Shown here: in pieces, positions 36,262 to 43,864 of the stretch
Position numbering within the stretch: the first letter of the stretch is position 1
How the letters are laid out: each line of letters starts with the position of its first letter
Assembly (NCBI RefSeq): GCF_900116615.1
Contig: NZ_FPBF01000003.1
Location: 372,001 to 436,000, forward strand
Origin: Algoriphagus locisalis
GTDB lineage: Bacteria; Bacteroidota; Bacteroidia; Cytophagales; Cyclobacteriaceae
Length of the DNA stretch: 64,000 nt
Direction of reading: 5' to 3'
Position numbers and translations under genes: made by a program
Notes under the pieces: model-generated
Database searches by the model: none
Seen by the model: the letters and a program-made list of their open reading frames with translations, nothing else
Told to the model about the DNA's origin: nothing

Positions 36262-36915
36262 GTGACAAGTAATAAACAATCTATATTAAAAATAATAATG
36301 AGGCATTATTTCTATAAAATTGTTCCAAAAAGTTGGGAGATAAAATATATAATTAGAAATAATGAAAAATCAATAAAAATATTAAGAGAAGAAGCAAATA
36401 ATTTGATTAAAGCAATTAATCAACTTAAAAAAATATATGGTAAAAATGAAGAAACTGAAGAACTTGCAAGTATATTTGCATTTTTAAACCTCTCTATGAT
36501 TGACATAATACTTTTATTTAATTCATATTTAAAATCAAACTCAGTTGATGAAAAGCACTTAATTTGTAGAACTGCGGCGTTACACATGTACGAATTTCTT
36601 GAAGATGGAAGCAAAATATTTGGAACAGGGCTAAAAAAACTTTCCACAATACTTAAAGCAAGTGATTTAGATGCTGATATTTTAGAAATTAGAAAATTAT
36701 TTTTTTCTCTAAGAAAGAAAAATATAGACACACTAAAAGTTATCAGAAATAATGTATCTGGTCATAAAGAAAGAAATGTCAGAAAACAAATTACTGTAAG
36801 TGAATCTATCGATATAAATAAATTCGATTTATTTTTTTTCGAGTTTTTATTTATACTATTTCCATACGCTAAATTAAAGAAAAAATTAAAGCCTCATATA
36901 GGAGAAAAATCTTGA
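36262..36915 (+). CDS. AT-rich HEPN-motif protein, candidate RNase effector
   Basis: About 217 residues if started at GTG 36262, which has an AAAGGGGG sequence just upstream; ATG 36298 is an alternative. The frame continues from a methyltransferase tail, so a longer fused product is possible. The protein is all-helical by appearance and Lys/Ile-rich, and the C-terminal half carries IRNNVSGHKE, an R-x5-H pattern like the catalytic motif of HEPN ribonucleases. No family could be named with certainty. High AT content indicates recent acquisition. Confidence 0.55.
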   Translation: MTSNKQSILKIIMRHYFYKIVPKSWEIKYIIRNNEKSIKILREEANNLIKAINQLKKIYGKNEETEELASIFAFLNLSMIDIILLFNSYLKSNSVDEKHLICRTAALHMYEFLEDGSKIFGTGLKKLSTILKASDLDADILEIRKLFFSLRKKNIDTLKVIRNNVSGHKERNVRKQITVSESIDINKFDLFFFEFLFILFPYAKLKKKLKPHIGEKS

Positions 36916-37032
36916 CTAGGACTAAATATAGTTTGAAAATCAATTTTCCTAAATCATCGATTTGGCAATTACTTTTTTAAAACTTAACACATTTATCTAA
37001 TTACCATCTTTTAAACCCACACAAAATTAATT

Positions 37033-37653
37033 ATGCCAGCTTGTACCCAATGCGGTGAGTACACCAAATTCAATGGAGGACTTTGTCTTTCTTGTTTCAA
37101 TCAGAAAAAGGAAAGCCCAGAGGTTTTAGTAGAAGAAGAACTGGAGATTCCACCCAAGTCTGGTCTTGCTGAAGACCAAAGAAAGTATCGCTACAATATG
37201 ATCAAGGGGAGGATAGCTGAGACGCTGATTCAAGAGTTGTTTTTAAGTCTAAATTATAACGTGTTCCGTTTTGCCATGGAAAATACCATTCCGGGAATTA
37301 TGGAATTATTGAAGGGTGTTCGATCTGATGTTGCCCATGAAATTCGTCGGATGCCGGACTTTGTGATGCAAAATCCGACTAGCAAGGAAGTTTATTTTAT
37401 GGAAGTTAAGTTCCGGGCAAGTGGTGAATTCAAAATGAAAGATTTGCCAAAAAACTATCCTTATACCAATGCATACATCATTCTAGTTTCCAAGAAGCAT
37501 ATCAAATGCATTACAGTGCCGGAATTATTGGAAGGAAAAGAAATCACTCCTGAATCACGCAATTATTTGGGTTCTCGAAAGGAGTTTGATCTGGATAAAG
37601 AGGTAATCATTGAATTCTGCAAGTTCGCTACTCAGTTTTTTGAAAGTGTATAA
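37033..37653 (+). CDS. Zinc-ribbon protein with PD-(D/E)XK nuclease-like core
   Basis: 206 residues. Residues 4-21 form a zinc ribbon (Cys4, Cys7, Cys18, Cys21). A nuclease-like core follows: Glu63 in RIAETLIQELF, Asp109 in RRMPDFVMQ and Glu124-Val-Lys126 in VYFMEVKFRAS, matching the E...PD...ExK order of restriction-endonuclease-fold enzymes. The target is not known and no methyltransferase is beside it apart from the remnants upstream. A role in DNA cleavage or repair is inference. Base composition is like the core genome. Confidence 0.65.
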   Translation: MPACTQCGEYTKFNGGLCLSCFNQKKESPEVLVEEELEIPPKSGLAEDQRKYRYNMIKGRIAETLIQELFLSLNYNVFRFAMENTIPGIMELLKGVRSDVAHEIRRMPDFVMQNPTSKEVYFMEVKFRASGEFKMKDLPKNYPYTNAYIILVSKKHIKCITVPELLEGKEITPESRNYLGSRKEFDLDKEVIIEFCKFATQFFESV

Positions 37654-37665
37654 TTCTCTGAGACT

Positions 37666-37807
37666 GGGTATAATTTTAACTAAACCCTACTATTCTAAAC
37701 AATTTATAATTGGTAACCTTCCCCCTCTAGGTGTAGTCAGATCATCATCGGTACTGGGTGTAGTTTGTAACTACACCCTCCTATTCTTACCAATTTATAA
37801 TGGGTAA
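37666..37807. repeat. Degenerate direct repeat with hairpin
   Basis: Two roughly 55-bp copies (37662-37716 and 37752-37807) share ACTGGGT, ACCCT, CTATTCT and CAATTTATAAT words. The second contains a perfect 10-bp stem (GGGTGTAGTT 37756-37765 with AACTACACCC 37769-37778); the first has an eroded version at 37666-37687. The repeat lies just before the repeat-protein gene at 37863 and may be a terminator or regulator site. Confidence 0.5.
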
Positions 37808-37862
37808 ATAACCTCACCCAAATTTTCTAAACCTTTTCTCAGCATTCCAAGTAAAAACTATT

Positions 37863-38342
37863 ATGAAGATTTTAGTAATCCTATTTTTCGCAATGTTGAG
37901 TTCTGGATTGTTTGCACAATCGGTGATCGTAAATCCTGATGGAACTCACTCGGTGGTTGTTGATCATGGCGTTCATAAAATAATTGTCAATCCAGATGGA
38001 ACTCACTCAGTGCTTATTGATCATGGCGTTCATAAAGTAATAGTCAATCCTAACGGCACCCACTCCGTGGCAGTGGGCTTGGGCAGCAGCAATATCCTGG
38101 TAAATCCCGATGGCACTCACTCCCAGCTTATCGGGGATGGAAACTCGAAAATCATTGTAAATCCAAACGGAACCCATTCCATCCTATTCTCACAGGATGA
38201 TTCCCAGCAAGTGCTTGCAAATCCAAATTCAGGACACCAACCCTTATTCTTTACAAAACGTGGAACCAAAACAATCATCCTTCCAGATGGCTCGGTTCTT
38301 CATTTCAAGAAGGTGAAGCAAAAGAGGAAGCATAAAATTTAA
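37863..38342 (+). CDS. Secreted protein made of 19-residue VNPDGTHS repeats
   Basis: 159 residues. A signal peptide (1-19) is followed by six tandem units at residues 21-39, 40-58, 59-77, 78-96, 97-116 and 117-136. The core of each is I-V-N-P-[DN]-G-T-H-S, the last two being degenerate. A Lys-rich tail (KKVKQKRKHKI) ends the protein. No family was recognised. The regular Asn-Pro-Asp-Gly turns and one His per unit suggest a stacked beta solenoid that could bind metal or a surface ligand. The unit is 57 bp at DNA level, so unequal crossing over could change its number. Confidence 0.8.
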   Translation: MKILVILFFAMLSSGLFAQSVIVNPDGTHSVVVDHGVHKIIVNPDGTHSVLIDHGVHKVIVNPNGTHSVAVGLGSSNILVNPDGTHSQLIGDGNSKIIVNPNGTHSILFSQDDSQQVLANPNSGHQPLFFTKRGTKTIILPDGSVLHFKKVKQKRKHKI

Positions 38343-38648
38343 TGTGTAACATAATGGGGTTAACGAAAATCGGCCATGCCTACGGCATTTTGAAAACGAT
38401 TGAATTGACATTTTACCACCAGCAATTGATGGTTCGACTTCGCTCACCAACCATGGCTGGCTATAATATGAAGCATGCCTACGGCATTATATACTAGTCC
38501 CATAGGGACGATTCATATTATTGCCAGAGGTTTCAACCTCTGGATTTCTGAATTGCAATATGCTCTGGCTAAGTCCCAGAGGGACGGACGATATTTGTTC
38601 TCTAACTCTTTTAAAAAGGAATTCCGGGGAAAAAGGCAATTTGCCGGA
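38343..38648. repeat. 306-bp gap with GTCCC/GGGAC-type intergenic repeats
   Basis: No gene was seen. The words GCATGCCTACGGCATT (about 38376-38392 in part and 38472-38487), AGTCCCATAGGGACGATTC (38495-38513), CCAGAGGTTTCAACCTCTGG (38524-38543) and GTCCCAGAGGGACGGACGAT (38574-38593) form a series of short hairpins, a pattern known for Bacteroidota intergenic repeats. The gap separates the convergent repeat-protein gene and the HEPN operon. Confidence 0.6.
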
Positions 38649-38945
38649 CTAATACCCTTTCAGTTTCTTCAGTTCCAAATAGCATCCCTTCGCTAAAGGG
38701 CGCAGATTTTCACGACTATAAGTCATTTCAAAATCCTTACATTTCTCCAGGTTGTCCCAATAAACTGTAAAGAAACCATCAATTAAATCTTCACCTTTGA
38801 ATCCCATCAGATCAGCAATACAATAAGAAAGCTCTAATGAATGAAAACTTTCCTCATTAAACCCAATAGCCTCCAATCCATAGATCAATTGCATATGTCT
38901 CAGATCCTGCAGAATCAATTCTTCTATCAACAAATCCTTATTCAT
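38649..38945 (-). CDS. Small paralogue A of the HEPN operon
   Basis: 98 residues. It shares LIEELILQDLRHMQLIYGL near the N-terminus and LRPLAKGCY near the C-terminus with the proteins at 38938 and 40298, so the three are paralogues. It is soluble, acidic and helical, without signal peptide. No known family was recognised. Its start overlaps the stop of the 110-residue paralogue by 8 nt, so it is translationally coupled and is the last gene of the five-gene operon. Function is unknown; a small partner protein of the larger ones is plausible. Confidence 0.78.
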   Translation of the reverse strand: MNKDLLIEELILQDLRHMQLIYGLEAIGFNEESFHSLELSYCIADLMGFKGEDLIDGFFTVYWDNLEKCKDFEMTYSRENLRPLAKGCYLELKKLKGY

Positions 38946-39270
38946 CCTTCCCTCCTTTTAATTCTTTGGCGATCTCGACAATTACTTGATAACATTCCTT
39001 AGCCAGCGGACGGAGTTCCTCTCCTAAGTGGGTGATGGGATATTCTTCGCCATGTCCCATAAACTGAAAATAAACTTCAGAAAGCCTGTCTAGCCCATCA
39101 GATTTAGATACTCCGACTAGTTCTGTAATCAGGTCATAAATACCCAAGAAATGATCATCTGAGTGCAAGTCCACATTTCTTAACCCAATAATGAGTTGAT
39201 TATGCTTCATATCAGCCATAATCAGCTCCTCGATCAATTTTTCAAAAGGAATAGTCAATTCTGTTTTCAT
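38938..39270 (-). CDS. Small paralogue B of the HEPN operon
   Basis: 110 residues. Conserved blocks are LIEELIMADMKHNQLIIGL (about 12-30) and LRPLAKECYQVI (about 86-97), shared with its two paralogues. The middle part, including the DLITELVG segment, matches in spacing but not closely in residues. It begins 11 bp after the stop of the HEPN gene and overlaps the next paralogue by 8 nt. No membrane segments or catalytic motif are seen. Function unknown. Confidence 0.78.
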   Translation of the reverse strand: MKTELTIPFEKLIEELIMADMKHNQLIIGLRNVDLHSDDHFLGIYDLITELVGVSKSDGLDRLSEVYFQFMGHGEEYPITHLGEELRPLAKECYQVIVEIAKELKGGKDE

Positions 39271-39281
39271 GGTTCTGATGT

Positions 39282-40301
39282 TTATAGTGGTTGAAAAAAA
39301 TGTTCATAATGCTTATTACACAAGCTCCGAACCTGTGCTATCCGAGAGGAAAGTGTTCTGGATAATTTTTCCTCTACCGGAAATTCTGTTCTGTAACGAA
39401 CCTTGCAATAGGCATCCTCCAACAGCTGAAGAAGCTGGACTTCTTCCTCAGTATTTTGAGGAAACACCGAAGACAGCTCTGGAATAAACTGATAACATTC
39501 TCTAAGCAGCACACGGGTTTCATGGCTTTTTAGCTCCCGCTTTTCCCACACCAGAATAAGTGCTCTCAGTCGGAGTTCAAGCGCTTGATGGAGAAAAAAC
39601 AGGGAGGATTCCCAATTCAAATTGTCCTGCTCCTGAAGGGCATGTTTCCAAAATAAGTCCGCTTTCTCCCAATTTTTCTCAAGGTTTGGCTTAAGATTAA
39701 GCATCCTTTCCTCTAGCCTTTCATGAGGTATCTCTTTCAAATCAGGCACGCCTTGCTTTCTATAAATCAGGTGAAGATGCCGGATGTGATATTGGAAAAA
39801 CAGATGACCTTTGCCAAGCACACTAGTAAGATGATTCCGGTTGATGGAATGAATAGCGAATTCCTGTTTTCCCGAAGACAAAAAACTAAACAAACCAATG
39901 GTGTTATGATGCTCTTCCAAGTCTTGATTTTTGATTACCACATAGATCTCCCGGCGATGTGAAACATCCAGATGCCCCAGATTTGGCAGATCAAACAGAA
40001 AGATCATTTCGGGATCCACCAGAATCTTCAAGGCTTCGATCAATTGCATAAAATAAGTTTCTATAGTGCGGATCTCTTCGGGAAAAGGCTCTGGTTCGAT
40101 AACTGGTTCAGGGGCATATACTGCCTCCAAAAGCATCTTCAGGTCTTCATAGAAGTCAAGCATTTCCTTTCTACCTGAAGCGGAATTCTCTGTTTCTTGG
40201 TCTATGACCCAGGTTTTGAACAGCTTCCAGAGAAGATCATTCACTCGCTCTTTATTCTGAGGATCAGCAAAAAGTTCGGGTGTGTTAGACAGCGATTTCA
40301 T
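39282..40301 (-). CDS. HEPN-domain protein with N-terminal domain of unknown type
   Basis: 339 residues. Residues about 215-330 are a HEPN domain of the PF05168 type: WESSLFFLHQALELRLRALI, HETRVLLRECYQF and LLEDAYCKVRYRTEF. The usual R-x4-6-H RNase motif is absent, so this HEPN is probably not a nuclease. The N-terminal half has strands such as EIYVVIKNQD and LSSGKQEFAIHSINR that recall a degenerate MNT-type nucleotidyltransferase, which often accompanies HEPN; this is not certain. The start overlaps the upstream gene stop by 4 nt (ATGA). Confidence 0.75.
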   Translation of the reverse strand: MKSLSNTPELFADPQNKERVNDLLWKLFKTWVIDQETENSASGRKEMLDFYEDLKMLLEAVYAPEPVIEPEPFPEEIRTIETYFMQLIEALKILVDPEMIFLFDLPNLGHLDVSHRREIYVVIKNQDLEEHHNTIGLFSFLSSGKQEFAIHSINRNHLTSVLGKGHLFFQYHIRHLHLIYRKQGVPDLKEIPHERLEERMLNLKPNLEKNWEKADLFWKHALQEQDNLNWESSLFFLHQALELRLRALILVWEKRELKSHETRVLLRECYQFIPELSSVFPQNTEEEVQLLQLLEDAYCKVRYRTEFPVEEKLSRTLSSRIAQVRSLCNKHYEHFFQPL

Positions 40302-40648
40302 CGCTCCATACGGTTGTATCCTCCTGCTTCCCCATACTTAATACTGGGGTTTTCCTCCAACTCCCTTACCCGACTTACCAAACCCTTATAGCAGCTAATT
40401 GCCAAGGGCTTTAACAAGTCGCCATAATAGGAAAAAGGCAAGAACTTCACCTCTTTCATATACTCCATATACCTGTCTCCAATATCGAAATAATCAATCT
40501 CCTCACTTTTGCCCCAGACTTTTAAGATCAATTCCAGCATTTCAAAGCGGCAAAAATCCAACTCTCTTATGGGTCTGATTTTCAGAGAAATTTGAAAAAA
40601 CCTCAAATCTTGCATGATCAATTCTATAATTAATTCTTCAGTTTTCAT
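40298..40648 (-). CDS. Small paralogue C of the HEPN operon
   Basis: 116 residues from ATG at 40646-40648; a longer frame up to 40687 would overlap the upstream gene and adds residues not shared with the paralogues. The blocks ELIIELIMQDLRFFQ and LKPLAISCYKGL match paralogues A and B. It begins 7 bp after the 397-residue gene stops and overlaps the HEPN gene by 4 nt. It is the most divergent of the three copies. Function unknown. Confidence 0.75.
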   Translation of the reverse strand: MKTEELIIELIMQDLRFFQISLKIRPIRELDFCRFEMLELILKVWGKSEEIDYFDIGDRYMEYMKEVKFLPFSYYGDLLKPLAISCYKGLVSRVRELEENPSIKYGEAGGYNRMER

Positions 40649-40655
40649 GGCTATA

Positions 40656-41849
40656 CTATTTTGATTGAACGGGCTCTTTTGACTCATTTTCCGGATTCAA
40701 CTTGATCAAAATCAGGTTGCAGGCCTCCACCACTTTGATGAGTTCGTTTATCTTTTTTTGAGTCCTGCTTGAAAAGTGAGACTCCAGAGAACCAAAATGA
40801 TCCATGCATTCCAACAGGCATTTGTCTAGAAATTCATTCCATGTTCTCGCGTCATCCTCCTTAAAAAAACTCCACAAAAAATAAATGGGACTCTCCACTT
40901 CATTCGCATCGAGATATAGAGGAAATTGCTTTGGAAAATCAGCATGGTATATTTCCATATTGGCTCCTTCTCTAGTAGCCTCTTCAATTCCCGCATAAGA
41001 GAAAGACTCTGCCTGAGCGTCGGTATGATACTTAGACAAAACTTCAGCATGGGTAACGATCTTTTTTAGGTATCCGATGTACCTGATAAAATCGCTGGGA
41101 TTTTTCCCATGCCATACAGGCTGAGAATCGTAATATCCAGATCGAATGGTCTCCAATAACTCCCTCCAGAACTGAATATCATAAAAGTCGAATTTGGTTT
41201 TTATACTTAAATAACTCCTGTTCCAGATTTCACCCCAATTTTTCCCCAACCATTTCCTTAGAGATTCTTTCGAATACTCTAAGTTCCGGATCGCTAACAA
41301 ATGACAAGATTCCAGTATCCGATATAGAATAGTAATCTCTGGCGGATTATAAAACTCGGGGACGAAAGCCATGAAATCATAATTTTCTATTGTCTGTTCT
41401 GACTCACATATTGAAGACCACTGTCGGACCAGTTCCAACCATCGATCAAAAGGTCTTTCTACATAGATATCATAAAGTGTAAGAACAGGATTGACCATTT
41501 CCTCTTGAGATAGGAAAACCGGCAAGGCCGAATAGTTATATTTCACTTTTTCATCGGCACCTAGAGGCAAAATATTCTTGAGTTTAACTTTCTCAACTTT
41601 ATAAAAATCAAAATGCTCCTCCGAGAGCTTCATTCCCGCAGCCAGCATCTTCTCCAATTCACGCAGGATACGCTTATGGGCTTTGGGCTTATTGCCCATA
41701 TAGGTTTTCTTGGTGCGGTACAGGCCATTTTCAAAGGTTCTCAGTTCTGACCGCCAGCCTTGCAGATCCATCACTTCTGTAAAAAGCCGTGTGATCTCTC
41801 CCAAGGGATCACGATAAGCTTCTAAACCTAAAATATCATATGGTTCCAT
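40656..41849 (-). CDS. Large protein of the HEPN operon with two copies of a shared domain
   Basis: 397 residues; first gene of the operon. Two related segments are visible: FLSQEEMVNPVLTLYDIY...FDRWLELVRQW...ILYRILESCHLLAI (about 115-190) and YLDANEVESPIYFLWSFF...WNEFLDKC...LIKVVEACNLILI (about 310-385). A third copy occurs in the 194-residue protein at 47678 (LTEDELLNPFKFLKKV...EWFEFFEQC). It is soluble and helical. I considered RteC but do not see that family's motifs. Likely a Bacteroidota-specific protein of unknown function. Confidence 0.72.
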   Translation of the reverse strand: MEPYDILGLEAYRDPLGEITRLFTEVMDLQGWRSELRTFENGLYRTKKTYMGNKPKAHKRILRELEKMLAAGMKLSEEHFDFYKVEKVKLKNILPLGADEKVKYNYSALPVFLSQEEMVNPVLTLYDIYVERPFDRWLELVRQWSSICESEQTIENYDFMAFVPEFYNPPEITILYRILESCHLLAIRNLEYSKESLRKWLGKNWGEIWNRSYLSIKTKFDFYDIQFWRELLETIRSGYYDSQPVWHGKNPSDFIRYIGYLKKIVTHAEVLSKYHTDAQAESFSYAGIEEATREGANMEIYHADFPKQFPLYLDANEVESPIYFLWSFFKEDDARTWNEFLDKCLLECMDHFGSLESHFSSRTQKKINELIKVVEACNLILIKLNPENESKEPVQSK

Positions 41850-42083
41850 GTTGCTTTGTTTAAGTGTAACAATGATGGCACTTTGCCATGCGACTCAACA
41901 AATCTTGTAAGTCCTTGATAGGTAATCTATTCTGAGAAAGGATAGCTTATTCTTTATATGGGATAATTTACGGCCGCTATAAACAATGATCAGAGGGTAT
42001 CCCCCTCTAAAAATATCCATACAGGTTATAGCTATAGAAACTATTTTAGCTCTTAAATCCTTATATTTGAATCGCATAAGAAA

Positions 42084-42437
42084 ATGATCTCCGCTTCAAA
42101 ACATATCGAAAAATCAAGAATCGCATTGGGACGCGTGATTGCACCATTGGCTTTTTGGTCGTACCCAAATCTGGAATCAGTGGGAAAAATACCTGATGAG
42201 CTATTGATCGAAGCTGTCTTGATCCATGGAAACGATGCATTACGAAGGAGGCTTTTTAGTTTGTACGAACCAAGCCAGATAAAAAATGTCTGGAAGAGCA
42301 AATTGATTATCCAAGGCCCCAGACTTGATTTTCTCAACATAAAGCTTGCAAAAGATTTTTTCAGCATAGCCCAACCCGAAAAGTATATTGAAAAATCATA
42401 CCAAAGGGATAATCTCTATGAAAGGTTTAGCACCTAA
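42084..42437 (+). CDS. Small protein upstream of AbiEii-type gene, candidate antitoxin
   Basis: 117 residues. Segments FWSYPNLESVGKIPDELLIE, VLIHGNDALRRRLFSLY, IKNVWKSKLI and NIKLAKDFFSI resemble small DUF6922-type proteins found before AbiEii-type genes in Bacteroidota. It overlaps the next start (42418) by 20 nt, which indicates coupled expression. Type IV AbiE systems pair a regulator/antitoxin with a nucleotidyltransferase toxin, so this protein is the expected partner. It lacks the AbiEi winged-helix signature visible to me. Confidence 0.65.
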   Translation: MISASKHIEKSRIALGRVIAPLAFWSYPNLESVGKIPDELLIEAVLIHGNDALRRRLFSLYEPSQIKNVWKSKLIIQGPRLDFLNIKLAKDFFSIAQPEKYIEKSYQRDNLYERFST

Positions 42438-43068
42438 GACACTTGCAGTCTTTGACAAAGTATCGGCACTCGGATCGATTAAGGGTTATGTATTGGTAGG
42501 GGGAACAGGTATAGCCCTTCAAATTAATCACCGGCTAAGTGAAGATCTAGATTTCTGTAAATGGGTACCTAAAACGAATGCTAGCCATGCCGTTTCAGTC
42601 AGGGAGATTGAAACTGAACTGAAAAAGAATTTTGAAATTGTCACCACTAATCATCTCAGTTTTGATCAAGTAGATTTCAGAATAGATGGGGTCAAACTGA
42701 CATTTTTCAATGAAGTCGGATTGGTTTGCCCTCAATTTACCCCAATTACTTTTACCGAGAATATCCTAGGCGTCCCGCTGTTGCTTCATGGAAGCATGAA
42801 GGTGAAAACCCTATTTGAAAGAATAACATACAGAGATTACTACGACCTTTTTACGCTTTTATCTGAAAAGCATTTTAGCTTGGATGAATTGCTCAATGCT
42901 TCAATCCAGTACCAGCCAAGACTGAATTACAAAATGATTATTAAGAGACTTTCGGCTTGGAACCTGATTAAAGAAGATGCTGGGTTTACACATCTTTCGC
43001 CCCGATATACAGTGACTACTGAGGAAATGGGCCAATTTTTCGTTGAAGAGATCAAACTCTTGGAATGA
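42418..43068 (+). CDS. Nucleotidyltransferase, AbiEii/AbiGii toxin family
   Basis: 216 residues from ATG 42418; an ATG ten codons upstream exists but overlaps the preceding gene more. The nucleotidyltransferase signature is VLVGGTGIALQINHRLSEDLDF: GG at residues 28-29 and the metal-binding SEDLDF at 41-46. The later YRDYYDLFTLL and KMIIKRLSAW segments match the AbiEii C-terminal helices. Family toxins add nucleotides to RNA (tRNA ends) and support phage defence or plasmid maintenance. The partner is the 117-residue protein upstream. Confidence 0.85.
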   Translation: MKGLAPKTLAVFDKVSALGSIKGYVLVGGTGIALQINHRLSEDLDFCKWVPKTNASHAVSVREIETELKKNFEIVTTNHLSFDQVDFRIDGVKLTFFNEVGLVCPQFTPITFTENILGVPLLLHGSMKVKTLFERITYRDYYDLFTLLSEKHFSLDELLNASIQYQPRLNYKMIIKRLSAWNLIKEDAGFTHLSPRYTVTTEEMGQFFVEEIKLLE

Positions 43069-43428
43069 GTTAGGCAGTTACGCAATCTTATCACCTGAAT
43101 TTCGAGACACATCTTGTCAGTATTTTCTAGTAATGGAATAAATTATCCCTGCCAAATACCTATTTTACCTAAGAAATCCAGTCTCACATTCTGTGTCAAA
43201 AGCAGGAAAGGCTTAAATTTGATCTAACACAGAAAACAAGTCACAATTAACTGCAAAGGTGAGAACCTTCACAGGCTGAAATCAAAAATATGTATCAGCT
43301 CTATTCTCTTGCTAAGATTCGGTAAACTCAAGCATTTAGGCCTCTTCGGTCTTCGGTCTTCCATCCTCTTACGGAAAGAAAATAAGGCTACTGGCATCAT
43401 TAGGAATAATCATTTAAAAAATCATCCC
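43069..43428. other. 360-bp gap with repeat fragments
   Basis: No gene was seen. It holds a CTTCGGTCTTCGGTCTTCC word (43344-43362), which is the same simple repeat that brackets the four-helix-bundle gene at 56.1-56.7 kb, and a TACTGGCATCAT word (43389-43400) related to the repeats at 4633 and 8115. Confidence 0.5.
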
Positions 43429-43848
43429 ATGAACGACTCTTCATCCAAACAAATCCATCAAGGCCGAAACGTCAAACGCTTCCGGGAAATGCTGGGCATC
43501 AAGCAGGAATCCCTGGCGTATGAATTGGGTGAGGACTGGAACCAGAAGAAAATCTCCCTGCTGGAGCAAAAAGAAGAGATCGAAACCAGCCTGCTTTCCC
43601 AGATTGCTGATGCGCTGAAACTACCCGTTGAGGCATTTCAGAATTTTGATGAGGAACAGGCGGTGAATATAATAGCTAGTACTTTTCATCATACCCAAGG
43701 AATTGTTAACTACAACCCGACTTTTCAAAATAATCCAATCGATAAAATCATTCAGCTTCACGAGGAGAAAATTGAGTTATACGAGCGCATGCTGAAGGAG
43801 AAGGATGAGATGATGGCGAGACTTGAGAAGTTGATTGGGAAAGTGTAA
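43429..43848 (+). CDS. XRE-family helix-turn-helix protein with C-terminal coiled coil
   Basis: 139 residues from ATG 43429; a 40-residue upstream extension of the frame runs through repeat DNA and is rejected. Residues about 12-70 form an XRE-type helix-turn-helix (GRNVKRFREMLGIKQESLAYEL, KKISLLEQKEEI, LLSQIADALKLP). The end is a Lys/Glu-rich coiled coil (KIIQLHEEKIELYERMLKEK). This architecture is common for single regulators in Bacteroidota mobile regions. Target unknown; a small hypothetical gene follows after 16 bp. Confidence 0.83.
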   Translation: MNDSSSKQIHQGRNVKRFREMLGIKQESLAYELGEDWNQKKISLLEQKEEIETSLLSQIADALKLPVEAFQNFDEEQAVNIIASTFHHTQGIVNYNPTFQNNPIDKIIQLHEEKIELYERMLKEKDEMMARLEKLIGKV

Positions 43849-43864
43849 CAAACACTAAAATTAA

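Noticed and set aside
34904..37653. Functional restriction-modification system
   Set aside because: Only C-terminal tails of the methyltransferases remain; no SAM-binding or catalytic motif is present.
37923..38270. CRISPR-like periodic sequence
   Set aside because: The 57-bp period is a coding tandem repeat in one open frame with a signal peptide; there are no constant repeats with unique spacers.
39282..40301. Active HEPN RNase in the five-gene operon
   Set aside because: The HEPN domain has VRYRTEF where R-x4-6-H would be expected; no His at the needed distance.
40656..41849. RteC-type regulator of conjugative elements
   Set aside because: Size and island context fit, but the RteC motifs were not seen; left as unknown.
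43309..43428. 40-residue N-terminal extension of the XRE protein
   Set aside because: It translates repeat DNA (CTTCGGTCTTCGGTC and TACTGGCATCAT); the helix-turn-helix begins after ATG 43429.
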